64,000 bases of DNA, from the NCBI GenBank assembly GCA_023014365.1, contig JAEBUN010000016.1:62001-126000 (forward strand), given 5' to 3'. How positions within the stretch are numbered: the first letter of the stretch is position 1; each line of letters starts with the position of its first letter. The DNA is from Lepiota brunneoincarnata (Eukaryota > Basidiomycota > Agaricomycetes > Agaricales > Agaricaceae). Made by a program: the position numbers and the translations under genes. Positions 11,901 through 23,797 of this stretch are shown one piece after another. The notes beneath the pieces are model-generated. The model saw nothing but the letters and a program-made list of their open reading frames with translations. It had not been told where the DNA came from and searched no databases.

Positions 11901-14087
11901 GTTGACTCCTGCTACCTCGCCATCGAGGCCCCCCTCACCAAATAAGGACTGCCAAGTGGAACCTGACTCCCTGACTGGCCTTTCCCCCTCCCCCGTTATC
12001 GAGACAAGAGCAAAGGATAAGCCCCGGGAGGAGCAGATGACACCGCTAGCACTACCGACGTACCTTTCGCCCGTAAATACGCCATCATCGTCCCCGATGC
12101 CGACTATGAGGTTGCGGAAGAGGAAGTTGGAGGAGATAAAGGGTGGTATTGAAGTCCATGCAAGAACAAAAGTTTCAGAAGCGCAAGCAAATACCCAGGG
12201 CCAGACACCGCAGGTTGAGAGACAAAGTCAAACAGTGACGGAGACATCGACGAGGAACGCGATGCGTATGATGAAAACCTCGGATGCACCACAACTGCCG
12301 TCGTCGGTGAGAAGGAAGGTAACAACGACGACGACACTAATTCGGTCCAGCCGACACCAGCCTTCGCCTGCGGATGTGAGTGCGGGAGAGAGTGGGGGCC
12401 GGAAAAGACGGAGAAGGAGGGAAGAGGATGAGATCGAGGGTGGTAGTCCGATTTATATTCCTTCGGCATCGTCAACACCTACGGGAGGGGGGGAAGGAAT
12501 AGAAGTTGAACTTATTGATCTGACAGACAGTCCGGTTGTTGCGAAGACGGCCGCACAGGATAGGATCCTGCCGGCACCTGGACAAAGGAAGGCGATTCGT
12601 TGTATGAAGGTGGCCACTGGGCACAAGGGGAAGGCACAGAGAGAGGATAAACGAGAGAAGGAGCGAATGAACAAGGAAGAACAAGAGAGGCAATCGCGGG
12701 AGAAGAAGCAGAAGCAGAAGATGTTGCCACTTGGTGCAGAAGACAGCGATGATGCAGAAGTTATACCTGCAAAGTCGTTCAAGGAGCCCATACTCCGGCT
12801 GGATGCTGACGAGGAAGAGGAAGGACGGTAGGAGTGGAGGTGGTGCGACAAGCACGAGTAGGGCGCTTCGTGGGCCAGCCGGAAGAGAACTGCAACCCAA
12901 GACAGTTGATTTTAGATCGTTGGTCGCGAAACAGGGCTGCAAATGCGAAAGGGAGCAGGGCTGTAACAAAGATCAAGAAGCGAGGAAGGGCTAGTGCACC
13001 TTCTGCCAACGCCAGCGGGGATGGGAAGGAATGGGAAATGAATGAGGAGGATGAGCCGCCTCTGAAAAGGGCTAGGAGGTTACTTTCTGTAGACCCGGAG
13101 TCAGTCATTCCTGTTGGTCCGAGAAATCGGGAGCCGAAGAAGTCACCGAGGAAGGCCAAGGAGGACAAGGTGAAGAATGATAGAAGGAAAGGGGTGGATA
13201 ATGTTGACGGGGACGGAGATGTGAGCAAGGAAGTGCAGAGATTGAGTGCAGGCGTAGCTCCATCAAATTCGGTGGTTAGGATCAAGTGGCCAGCGAAGAA
13301 GCATGGGGACAGGTCATTTCAGAAGAACGTGAGTAATGACCGTTGACATATTTGCTGGTGTATCTGTTGATAACATATAGTTTATCGAATGTGACATGTA
13401 AGATGTTGCTCCTTCCCCTTACAGATCTTGTGTTGAGCCCAGTGCGTTCAGGTGCCGCTCGTGGTATCACTATGGCTGCGTTGGGATCCAGCCCAATGAC
13501 ATTCGCCTACAAGACTCCGAAATTTTTGCGTGCCCGCCTTGTGGAGCCGGACGGTGGGTTCCGTTGATTGTATATCGACTAGCTCGTGCTCATGGGTAAA
13601 CCTATACAGATATGAAGGTAAAGATGTTCTATTGGCATGACAGCTGGACATTCTGACGAGCCCTCGTTCTACTAGATGCAACAGACCTTGCCGATGATAG
13701 AGAAAAGAGTCCGCACGACACCTGCAGCAGGCCTGATTGTGGGTTCAAAAGAATATCAAGTGATCAAAACGAATTCTTCGTAAAACGCATCATGGGGAGG
13801 AGATGTAAAATTCAAGGTGGAAGAGGGCGTATTGAGGAGTGGTTGGTGGAATGGGATGGGTGGGTTTCCTCGTTCTCGTTTTTCGAGGGGCCTATTGACG
13901 GTCATCTCGCTTCCAAAGATACCCTATCAGCGAGGCTACCTGGGAAAAGGAGACATCTATGGCCAATCTAGAGAAATTGATTGAGAGCTTTGTTGCGGCA
14001 GCTGAGGAGGAAGGATTGGACCTGGATCAGAACCCGAACACTACTATCTTGTTGGAAGGTGCGAGAAGAAATGGGTGGAGGGCGTGA
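8934..14087 (+). CDS. Large chromatin-reader protein: coiled coil, disordered region, PHD-like finger, chromodomain
   Basis: I do not recognise a named orthologue. The N-terminus is Ser/Pro-rich, followed by a helical coiled-coil segment (about 9340-9720: VLEKNLHVVGAGLESRF, LNDVKHEVSKVKEET). A long Ser/Thr/Pro/Glu-rich disordered region follows (10576-12831, about 750 codons), then a basic region with NLS-like clusters (RKRKDGR, LKRARR, 12790-13200). Near 13430-13560 an exon reads FRCRSWYHYGCVGI ... IFACPPC, a PHD-type zinc ligand pattern (C-x4-H-x2-C-x17-C-x2-C). From about 13770 comes a chromodomain: EFFVKRIMGRR, IEEWLVEWDG, a short intron beginning near 13859, YPISEATWEKE. The protein ends at TGA 14085-14087. 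It is inferred to be nuclear and histone-binding. Two probable +1 frame breaks lie near 12790-12830 and 12900-12960. Exon borders in the first third are uncertain. Confidence 0.72.
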
Positions 14088-15092
14088 TGAGAAACTGGCT
14101 TGGGCGATTCACGGATTTAGCGATGGTTTATTAGTAATGCTCTCTTTTTTTCACCTAATCCATAATTTGCTTATTTGGAATTTCCGTCCCATGGGTGGTC
14201 CATTATTGTGACATGTTCTAGCTATATCTCTGCGAGTTGCCAAATATATATTCAACACCTCATTGAAGGGTTCTCATCCACGAGCGCTTAATACTGTAAC
14301 TAGGATCGCCTCTGCAAGCGACGACTGCGCACGGGTCGAGCAAATAGAACAGGGATTATCGTGTCGGAACTCGTCTACTGTTACTCGTCCCACACCCTGC
14401 CTGTAGTCTTTGCGTTCCGAGCGAGGTTTCGACGCCGTTTATCGCGTTCGTAATTTCCCTCGTATATCCCCCTTCCTCCGCGGCCACAGCTCTACACCGG
14501 GACATCCGAAGTACAGTGAGAATCCGTTTTCGCGCAAGCAAGGCGCCTCCGGGCCCTAATCTTATTCATGCTTCATAGAAATCGCGGCCATATACCAAAT
14601 AACGACGGCGTTGCTCGGTTGGAATTCCTCGCAGTTATAATATTAGCCCGAGACATTGGTGATGTGAGTGTCGGCGTCCCCTCGCGACTCGCCAAACGCC
14701 CTACCCATCGCGACTTGATGAATAATCAACATGGTGGCGAATGACTGTCAATGAAAATTGTTCAGAAAGCTCGCTGAGTAGCTGTCGAAGTACCGAGCCG
14801 TCCAGCTCGATGTCCCTTATTGTTTTCTTGGCTATTTCATATTGCCCATGGTCACCGTAGGTACTCCATTATGGACTCTTTTATATTCCTGTTAGCAACG
14901 ACGATCGAGTTACATTACTTAGTAAATAATTGTACACATTCTCGTCGTATTTAGGTAGTGGTCCGAGCACCTGTGGACGCCAGTTTTTCTATACTGGATT
15001 CCAGTGGTCCCAAATTTATATATTGTGTCTCGAGCTATACGTCTGCGCAAATACTCAATCATCAGTAGCTCGAGCAAATTAACTCACCTGGC
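14088..15092. other. Intergenic, plus possible lost 3' end of the membrane gene
   Basis: No independent gene is supported. Immediately left of the transposon, on the minus strand, the sequence continues the interrupted membrane gene for about two codons (frame ...CQ) into a GTGAGT donor near 15085. Its last exon should lie further left in this stretch. A short open run near 15000-15030 could be that exon but is not recognisably homologous. Confidence 0.4.
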
Positions 15093-15100
15093 ATGTAATA

Positions 15101-15684
15101 TAGGGTTCTGTCAAAAATTCAGTATTTGCAAACATGGTTTTTAAATACGGTTTGCAAACCGTTTATAAACATGTAAGAAATTCATGGCCAGAATGGACTG
15201 GTTTTTAAAATGTAAGAAATTCAAAAGGAGCAACTGGACCGCTTTCAGTCACTCCGTGAGGACAAGAGTGGTGGCCATGACAGCGATGAAGACGAGTCAG
15301 ATGACCAAGGTGTTGGTGCCGAAGCGGGTCCACAAGCCCCGACACCATCCTTCCTCTTTGTTGACCCCTTGGTTGATTTAAAATCCCGGGCTCTCATGGA
15401 CATGCTCTCTGGAAAGCCGATGAACTTGCAGGAGTCCTCACACACGGCTTCAGAACCAGCTTCTGATGAGCCGAAAACTCGAACAAAACGTGATATCCAG
15501 TGGGGTTGGTAGATAATCTTTTAAAAACTTCGAAATAATAATAAACCGCGGCTTTCAAACATTTCTTACATGTTTTTAATGCAATAAACTCAAGGTTTGT
15601 AAACATGGTAAATAATTGGGTTCAGCTTTGGCGATGTTTGTAAACATGGTAAGAAATTCACTGGGAATGTTTGACAGAACCCTA
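15101..15684. mobile_element. hAT-type non-autonomous DNA transposon (MITE-like)
   Basis: A 584-bp element has terminal inverted repeats of 20 bp with one mismatch (left end TAGGGTTCTGTCAAA..., right end the complement). It is bounded by a perfect 8-bp duplication ATGTAATA (15093-15100 and 15685-15692). An 8-bp duplication and TAGGG-type ends are the hAT signature. Subterminal repeats of a TTTGTAAACATGGTAA-like motif occur at both ends (15124-15186, 15594-15655), with a 16-bp palindrome at 15147-15162, as expected of hAT transposase binding regions. No transposase is present. An open run of 98 codons (15216-15512, acidic, no ATG at its start) remains inside. The element sits in the coding sequence of a membrane protein gene. 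Confidence 0.88.
15216..15512 (+). pseudogene. Protein-coding relic inside the hAT element
   Basis: A continuous 98-codon frame begins just after an in-frame stop and ends at TAG 15510-15512. The encoded segment opens QKEQLDRFQSLREDKSGGHD, is rich in D, E, S and P, and contains DPLVDLKSRALMDMLSG. It has no ATG at its start and no recognisable domain. It may be a leftover exon of the autonomous parent, or captured host sequence. Confidence 0.4.
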
Positions 15685-16651
15685 ATGTAATAGCAATGAA
15701 TACCAAACTTGACCCAAAATCTCTCCGCATCGCAATCCCAACGGCTGCAGCGATTGTTACTGGAATATTGATCATGGCAGATTGTAGCAGAATCCCCATG
15801 ATATGGAGGTGTCGAGTGGCTGGAACTTCACTGCCCAAATATGCTTTCATCATGCGCATGTGTAGAAATAAACGGGTAGCAATGTAAGATGTTGAATATA
15901 GATTGAAGAGGCTATTGAAACCCAGTGATATAGCTTGAAGCACATAGGGAAACCTGATCTCTGGGTGTATGTTAACCAATACGCTCCCGATACATCCTGT
16001 AACTTTATTCTTCTGAGTGAAGTGGTGTTTAGAATATGCAGCGGCGCTACCCATTGTGATTATCCAGAGGCACAACGGAAAGACCCAGAAGATGCCCTGT
16101 AATTTTGAATGTCTATCTCCCAAAACCCTCCGAACCATATAACAGCGCCACACCTACGAGTAAATGTTAGAATAATTAGTGTATACCACGAGGAACACTT
16201 CAAAAGCTCACGAGAAGCCTATCGCTCAGACCCACAATCAACCCTAGGTCGATGTCATAAACCGCTCTCAAGATCATCGATAATCTTAAAATTTTCTGGA
16301 CAGGCCCCTCTGGAAGGAAGAACGCTATAAATTCGGCCGCAAGGGAGTATCCTATTCCACAGACTGTGTTGAGCAGCAAAAGGGCAGCGATGTACGCCCG
16401 TAAAACCTTCTGTTGCTTCGATGGACTTGCCCCACCGATGACAAGAGGGACATGCAGATAACCCCAAGTGCGAGTAACCCTCCATACAATGTAGTGCCAA
16501 TGAGTCCCCCAATAAAATATGCTATCCCTGGGTGGAAAAAGACACACGCTTCTGCCACTACTACTAAGTCCAGGCAGAGAGTGTTGCTCATGGTTGAAAG
16601 TTCCGGACGGCGGAAAAAGCGGACGAGAGAGGCAGAGAGGGTGTTGAACAA
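15685..16651 (-). pseudogene. Multi-pass membrane protein gene truncated by the hAT insertion
   Basis: This is a polytopic membrane protein resembling the 7-TM genes at 33.3 and 35.2 kb in architecture. Hydrophobic segments include CLDLVVVAEACVFF, GIAYFIGGLIGTTLYGGLLA, LRAYIAALLLLNTVCGIGY, IFWVFPLCLWIITMGSAAAY, SAMINIPVTIAAAVGIA and SSLVFIAIT. The start is either 16651 or the internal Met at 16591. An intron lies near 16155-16200 and a probable +1 frame break near 16440. Coding stops being native exactly at FIAIT, where the transposon enters; the read-through frame then adds a foreign tail and stops at 15590. The pre-insertion sequence, joined across the 8-bp duplication, would run a couple of codons further to a GTGAGT splice donor. 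If transcribed, the product lacks its last exon(s). Confidence 0.68.
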
Positions 16652-17900
16652 TAGGCCGTGCCTGGACGTTTATATCGGCGACGGCAGTCCAAGCGCTTGG
16701 TCGTTGACAGGGTCATGACATAAGTGTTTTATGGTCCTTCAGGGCTTACAAGGCATGTACCACCAAGCAGGAGCAACCCACCCGGCTGGTGTCGCTGTTA
16801 AAAAAGAAACGCATTACAAGTCAGCCCTCTCAAGAGTTCCTGATGATCATCTGAGCCCCGGGCGGGAGTCGGGCTTACAAATTATTATATCAACTCATAA
16901 GGTTGATAGGCAGCCATCGCCCAAGCCGTCTTCGCAGTATTCTGCCATTGGATAAGCGCCCGTACGTAACCCTATACACACGGACTTGAAGTCCGTGCTT
17001 GGTGTTAGCTCCACCCAGTACATACATCGGGCTATCCTGGTGTTGGGAAGTCACTCAAACTCGTGGGGGCCACATCCAGCTTTGTCGGGACCTCAGGTCC
17101 CCATCCACGGTGAGTCTCCTCACGCAACGAGGGAGCAGGACAGGAAAGAATACTCAACTACCGCTTCCTGCACTAGGCGCACAAGGCATTCACTGAGAAG
17201 ACAAGACGTGGAGAGGGTCAGGCTACCGACATCAAAAGGAGCAGGAATAAGAGCCAAGACGCCACACAGTGCAATTTGTGCATGCAGAGGACAGAGGGAA
17301 GCTCACTCTTGTCGCCATGTCAGGGATTGTCAACCTGTCATATACCAGCGCCCAATTTCCGACGAGGGTTGCTATGTTCTAAGTATGCATGTACGTACAT
17401 AAAATTGGGAGTCCAGTAGATTCATGTTATATCCAGTTCAGTACACTCCAAGATGTCCTTGCGTGTTCAATCTCCTACAAAGCACACATGAATCGTTCAG
17501 CGCCAGGCTGTTGAATGTTCCCATTTTATTCGCTTCAGATTGGGTGGAGCCCGCATTGAATACAAACGTTGACGTGCCAGTTTTTCTGGAGCTCCATCCT
17601 TCAGGTTCTCTGTTGGGTACACTAACACGCCAATGTGAGTTGTCGCAACCCGCTTGGTTTGTGCTGAATCCTTGGAGAGAGTAGTCTCCGGTGCGTACAG
17701 TCCGATGCCACCTCAGCTTCTTTATTACGTAATACGAATATTAATCCTTGTGAGGTTAGATCGTCCGGCATCGTGCCATGTCAAATATTTATACGAGGGC
17801 GCGACGGAAGGTTGAAGTTTAGTTCACTCTGTTCTATCTCCACTACCTCGCCCGCTGGGCACACAGTCGCTCTTTTCCTATCTGAATATTCTCTGGTACG
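16652..17900. other. Intergenic, no gene seen
   Basis: This is the upstream flank shared by the interrupted membrane gene and the first GH47 gene. It carries short frames only, plus one small perfect hairpin at 16979-16997. Confidence 0.45.
16979..16997. repeat. Perfect 9-bp inverted repeat (hairpin)
   Basis: CACGGACTT, one base, AAGTCCGTG. It is a perfect palindrome with a 1-nt spacer, not followed by a T-run and not near a gene end, so its function is unknown. Confidence 0.6.
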
Positions 17901-20484
17901 ATGGTACCTCGACGCTCCTTACTTGCAATCATATGTGCTGCCACTCTTTCCTTCCTAAATTTGACGCCTGCCTTCGCTGGACCGGTACAAAAAGAGGGCC
18001 TCACTCTACCTCCTGGCATGCAAACCCAAACCCACCGCGACGAAGTGGAAAAGATTTTCCTCGATAGCTACAAAGCATACAAGTATGATGAGCCCGCATA
18101 TATGTATGCCTGTGATCCTCTTGTTGACCAATGTACAGGGACTTTGCCTGGGGCCATGATGATCTCGCGCCGGTCTCTAAAGGTATGCAGCATGGCATGC
18201 CAAGTGAACGGACTTCCTCTGAGGTATACTTTTAGGTTTTATTGACAGCCGGAACGGATGGGGTGAGTTTTCGCGAGTTCTGCTAGATCTCTTTGATCAT
18301 TGTTTTCGTCAAAAGGAGCCACAATCGTCGACGCGATGTCTACCATGGTGAGAATAACTATGTCATGGATTTTGAACCCGTGGTCACTACTCTTCTGCAC
18401 AGAATATAATGGGTCTGAATGTGAGGGAGTGCATTTACCTTTCCTGTTGTCAAAATTTCTAAGTATGGTGTATTCACAGGACCTTTTCTCAGAGGCTGTT
18501 GATTTTGTGTCCTGGAGTCGATTTCACCAAGTCTCGGACCTCCGATCCCGTCAGGTAATTGTACCTATAGTTCAAATTCAGCCCTCTAAATCAGGCTTAT
18601 CTCCACCTGGCAGTGTATTCGAAACGACCATCCGCTATATAGGAGGCATGCTGAGTGCCTATGAGCTAAGCGACCGGAAGTACCCCGTCCTCGTTACGAA
18701 GGCTAAACAGATCGCCGATAAATTGGCTTTTGCCTGGGTTGGGGTAGGCCAATTTCTCCTTGAATGACCGGTTTATTTGCTAAGACTCCGTCAGGCCAAC
18801 GAGGTCCCATTCGGGCACATGAACTTTAAAGACAATTCAGCCATTCTGGAAACTGTGAGCTGCTTAATGTATCGTCCTCGATCCATCTGACCGGCCTTTC
18901 TTAGTCCAATATTGCTGAAGCAGGGACGGTGAGAGCATCGTCCGAAAATTGGTTCAGGTTCTTACCTGATTCTAGTTAACTCTTGAATGGGCTACACTGA
19001 GTAAATACACTGGTAATGATACTTATCGTCAGCTTTCCGAGAAGGCCCTGCATCGTATTGCCATGAATGTGAGTTTTTCAACACATAGTTGGACTCTGCA
19101 ACTACACTGTGCTGACCTCAACATCACCGGAAGGGTTCTCCCCTACCAGGTCCGTTAGTTCAGTAAAGTTGTTTGGCCTTGTACTAACGAGCTCTTAGGT
19201 CTTCCTGCTCAAGGTATAGAGCCGGCAACTGGACTGCCAGTCGGAGGTTACGTTGTGAGTCCTATCCATGTGACAAACTTGATCTGTGACATATCTTTAT
19301 ACAGACATGGGGTGGGGGATCTGATAGTTATTTTGAATACCTCATCAAATATGCTCGCCTCAACAACACTGATAATGCACTGTGGGCTGATTCCTGGAAA
19401 CTGGCAGTTGACTCATCGATCCGGACGCTTCTCAAGGTCAGGGTTGGCGTTAGACTATCCCGGACGTGACTTTACCAGCGATTATAGGAGTCCACGGTTG
19501 AAGGTCATGCCTACCTCGCTGATTACGACTCCGACAAACGCATCCGTCACATCAGTTCCCATTTGGCATGCTTCCATGGAGGAAATTGGTTACTCGGTAT
19601 GTATGATACTCCACGGAGCTTGCTGTGACTTCTGACTTATTACTCAGGTGGCCGTTTGATTGGCAACCAAACTGTTATTGACACCGCTCTCAGGCTCGTT
19701 GATTCATGCTGGAACACGTATGCCAGCACCGCGTGGGTCTATTCCCTGCAGATGAGCCTTCCCGCTCCCCACTTATTATCTTCATAGTACTGGTATCGGA
19801 CCAGAAGCCTTTGCGTTTATTTCTGATGATGGTGATTTCACCGGCGGCCCCTCCCCTGACACAGAACAGTCCGATTTCTACAAGCGTCATGGATTCTACA
19901 GCACAACCCCATATTATATTCTTCGCCCTGAGGTGTTGGAATCCAATTTCTATGCATGGAGAGTGACAGGTGATACAAAGTACCTGGATCGTGCTGCCAG
20001 CGCCATTCAAAGTTTCCAAGAATATCTTCGGGCACCGGCCGGCTATGCGGGACTGAAGGATGTTAATGATATTCACTCCGGAAAAATTGATGACATGGAA
20101 AGCTTTTGGTTCGCGGAGGTTCTCAAGTACCTGTACGTGAAACTCAATATTATTGTTCGGAAATGGGCTAATAACGTTGGGTGTGCTCCAGCTACCTCAC
20201 TTTTGACGACCCTGCGCGTTTCAGTCTGGATCAGTGTACGTGTGTCCACCACTGGATTCATCGGCCTTTCGGAAGTTGATTTTCACACAGATGTCTTCAA
20301 CACCGAGGCTCATCCCTTCAAGGTCCCGCCTGCAAAAGACACCTATGGATCCCCCAATGGCCATATACCCCCCGAGAATCCTCGTCCCTTTACTCCGACA
20401 GGAGGACAGCTCCCCGCCTTCAGCCAGATCCCTGTATTACCCGATGTCAGTATTAACGACCTGCTCAGGGGCATTCTGTCTTGA
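17901..20484 (+). CDS. Class I alpha-1,2-mannosidase (GH47), copy A
   Basis: The enzyme removes alpha-1,2-linked mannose from N-glycans in the secretory pathway or outside the cell. An N-terminal signal peptide (MVPRRSLLAIICAATLSFL...AFA) precedes the GH47 domain, split by more than ten short introns. Motifs in order: DFAWGHDDLAPVSK, NGWGATIVDAMSTM, VFETTIRYIGGMLSAYELS (catalytic Glu), NIAEAGT, GGGSDSYFEYLIKYA (catalytic Asp), LACFHGGNW, LRPEVLESNFYAWRVTGD (catalytic Glu), DDMESFWFAEVLKYL and FNTEAHPF (calcium-binding Thr). The protein has no membrane anchor and ends in a Pro-rich tail. One apparent +1 insertion at 18511-18512 breaks the exon between SEAVDFVS and DFTKSRTS. It is followed directly by paralogue copy B. 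Soluble secreted fungal mannosidase is the best call. Confidence 0.88.
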
Positions 20485-21302
20485 GCAATACTTGTTCAAA
20501 CTAGACACTTACTATTGCCGTCACATATTGCACAATCTATCTAAATTTTCCCCTTTTAACCGGCAGGTTGTCCGCTCCAGCGAGCCACTCGGGCAATTCT
20601 ACGTGGCTTTACCAGTTCACTCGTGTGGTTCCCTCCAGTCGAAGCCCAAACCAATGCCTTACTATCACGACTCCTCAGCTCTATGCCCGCGTGTGTAAGA
20701 TCCCGACTTCTGCATCTGTGACCTCAAGGTCCCATTACGCATGTTCGACACACTTAGGGGATCACGAGTTACGATAGCCATGTGTCTGCAGCGAATATCC
20801 GGGGGTCCGTTGCGTCAATGCTCCAATCACATTGCACTGTCCCACTTGGTTGCGATGCTTGCTCTCATGTCAGTCCTTGCTTAGGTCGGATACTGGTGCT
20901 ATTGCGGCCACTTTTCCCACAGTGTCGGCTGATTGGTGGCTAATAGTTCAGCGCTAACCGTTAGTCCTGATAATGCCGCTGGCACCTACACAAGTGTGGG
21001 TATGAAATGGCCAATAGGGATAAAGGTCCTTGTTCAAAATACTCAGAAGAAACCGCAGGTCGATCGGACCGCCGGAGCCTTCTTGAGGACATTGTCCCTC
21101 TTGAGCTTGTTCACCACACGACTCTCGATCGAAAATCGTAGCTCGAGTAGCTCAAAGTCGGATCAGAAGGTTATAAAAGAATGGGGCCATTTCGCGCTGT
21201 CAGGAGTGTTCTTCTCTCGCTTAAACGCGACTGCATAAAACCCTCCTAAGCTCTTCGAGCCATACAGCCTCTCTTTGCAGCATCCCCGTGGTATCTATTG
21301 GG
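20485..21302. other. Spacer between tandem GH47 genes
   Basis: This spacer of about 0.8 kb contains the 3' flank of copy A and the promoter of copy B. No separate gene is recognised. A TATA-like TATAAAAG lies at 21172-21179, roughly 130 bp upstream of the copy B start. Confidence 0.4.
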
Positions 21303-23666
21303 ATGATCTTGACACCCTTTATCGCTCTAGCTCTCACATTTTCTCCCGCTTTTGGAGGACCTGTTCAGAAGCCAAACATACGGCTTCCCCGGAGTGCGAC
21401 TGCTAACAAGGCGGCCGTGGTTGACATTTTCCAACGGAGTTACAACGCGTACAAGTAGGTGGAATTTGTAGGGATTGAATACCTGCCCTGCTCAGCCTCC
21501 TTGCAGACAGTTCGCATTTGGCCATGACGATGTTTCTCCACTAACGAGATCCTTTTCTGACGGGAGGAACGGCTGGGGTGTGTGGTCCGCTCCCACGTCA
21601 AGTAGAAGAAGCCCATGTAATGATACACTCGTAGGCGCTACAATTGTTGATGCTATGAGCACTATGGTACGCCAGCTCATTCTCTTGCAATGGACTTGTA
21701 TTGACCTTGAGCCTGTAGCATATCATGGGACTTGACGTGATTGCTGTTGTTCCTGTTTGGTACCCGTCCTGAACCATGTTGGCAGGATCTATTCCAAGAA
21801 GCTGTCGGTTTCTCGGCAAAGATCGACTTCAGTCGGTCACAGACACCTAGCACAGTCAGGTATTCGCTTCGCTGTGTCTTCAGTTCACGGCCCCACTAAT
21901 CAGGGCTTAGCGTCTTTGAGACGACAATCCGGTATCTTGGAGGGTTGTTGAGTGCATATGAGTTGAGTGATCAGAGGTTCCCAATATTGCTCCGAAAGGC
22001 AAAAGAAGTTGGGGACAAGATGGCCTTTGCATTTTCGGGGGTAAGTTTCAATTGGCTCTTTGTTCGTGGAGCAAAGCTGAGCCAGATTTATAGAGTAGTG
22101 CAATCCCATTTGGGTTCTTGGACTTTTCGACCAACAGTCCTGTCGTGGGTAATGTACGTCCTCTGTGAATCAGTCTGGGAAGAGATTGAAATGTGTGGGA
22201 TAGTCAAACATCGCAGAGGCTGGAACGGTGAGCGCGGGTTTTTTCCCGACCGCTACTATGCCTTAATGACTCTGTCAACCAATAGCTCTCCTTGGAGTGG
22301 GAAACACTCTCGAAGCACACTGGGAACCGTACTTATGGCGACTTGACCGTTGGCGCTCTCGCTCATATCGCTCAACTTGTACGACTTCTTTATCACTTTT
22401 AAATGGCGCCTGATCAACCTGCGTGTTAGCCCGCGCCGCTACCCGGTCTTGCCGCTCAAGGTATCGATCCACGCACAGGGAACTTTGTCGGTGGCTACGT
22501 AGTATGTGCCAGTGGATCTTGTTAAGCTTTAAGCTGCACTAATGGACTCTGCGTTAGACGTGGGGAGGTGGATCGGACAGCTACTTTGAGTACCTGATAA
22601 AGCACGCAAGGCTGTCCAACACCAATGATAACTTGTTCGCGGATACATGGTTGACTGCTGTGGATTCATCTATCAAGAACTTGTTACGAACGTCGACTGT
22701 GGGCAACCATGTCTATCTCGCCGACTTTGATGACCAGAGAAGGATTCGGCACGTAGGCTCACATTTGGCTTGCTTCTATGGCGGGAATTGGATATTCGGT
22801 ATGTCCAACATCCTTGTCATGCGGGAAAGGCGCTAACTGAGTCTTGTCCGCTAGGTGGACGTCTGCTAAACAACGATACCATTGTGAAAATTGGTTTGCA
22901 GCTTGCCGATGCTTGCTGGAACACCTACGCTAGCACTGCGTACGTCTATCTTCCTCGTGCTGCTCACGAAAGGGACTAATGGTTGTCCAGTTATAGAGCC
23001 GGGATTGGTCCTGAGGGTTTTGCATACATTTCTAATGACGGCAACTTTACCGGTAGGCTCCCTTCCCAACCAGGCACAACTCGCCTTTTATAATCAGCAC
23101 GGATTCTATACGACCAATGGGTTCTATATCCTCCGCCCCGAGGTCCTCGAGTCCAACTTTTACGCATTCCGAGCGACAGGTGATACCAAGTATTTGGACA
23201 GAGCTGCTGCTGCTGTGAAGAGCTTCAACCAGTTCTTAGCTACCAATACCGGATTTGTTGGCTTATTCGATGTGAATAATCCAGTTAATGGAGGCAAGGT
23301 GGATGACACGGAAAGTTTCTGGTTCGCGGAAGTGTTGAAGTACTTGTGGGTAGCCTATGGTAAAGTTCACGATTCGACTGCTGAAATGGACACAGGTACT
23401 TGACTTTCGACGATCCAAACCACATCCATTTAGATCGATGTGAGTCAGATATTCGGCCTGGCCGGCTTGATGCTGAAAAGTGTCTGTTAGACATCTTTAA
23501 TACCGAAGCACACCCTTTCAGGGCACCGGCATTGAGGACGGGTTATGGCAATAGCAGGGTTCTTCCCCCGAAAGCTGGGTTCGTCCCAACATCCGGAGCT
23601 CCTCTCCCAGCCATCAGTCCCAACGTAAAGGTCGGGAGTACAAATCACATTCCGGGGAGTGAATGA
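21303..23666 (+). CDS. Class I alpha-1,2-mannosidase (GH47), copy B
   Basis: Tandem paralogue of copy A with the same intron-rich layout. It starts with a short signal peptide (MILTPFIALALTFSPAFG). Motifs: FAFGHDDVSPLTR, NGWGATIVDAMSTM, VFETTIRYLGGLLSAYELS (Glu), SNIAEAGT, WGGGSDSYFEYLIKHA (Asp), LACFYGGNW, LRPEVLESNFYAFRATGD (Glu), DDTESFWFAEVLKYL, FNTEAHPF. All three catalytic acids and the calcium threonine are kept. A probable +1 insertion in the T run at 23086-23089 breaks the frame before YNQHGFYTTNGFY. The C-terminal tail is Pro-rich as in copy A but diverged. Being linked head-to-tail and co-oriented suggests local duplication. Confidence 0.88.
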
Positions 23667-23797
23667 GCAACACGCTGAATAAGTGACCACTCGACCTCCT
23701 TTCTTTTTACTGACTCACGCCGGGTTTCTACGAGGAAATATGTTTCTATTAGGAAACTGTGTGTATACACACATTGGAAATAAACATAAAATGGTAT

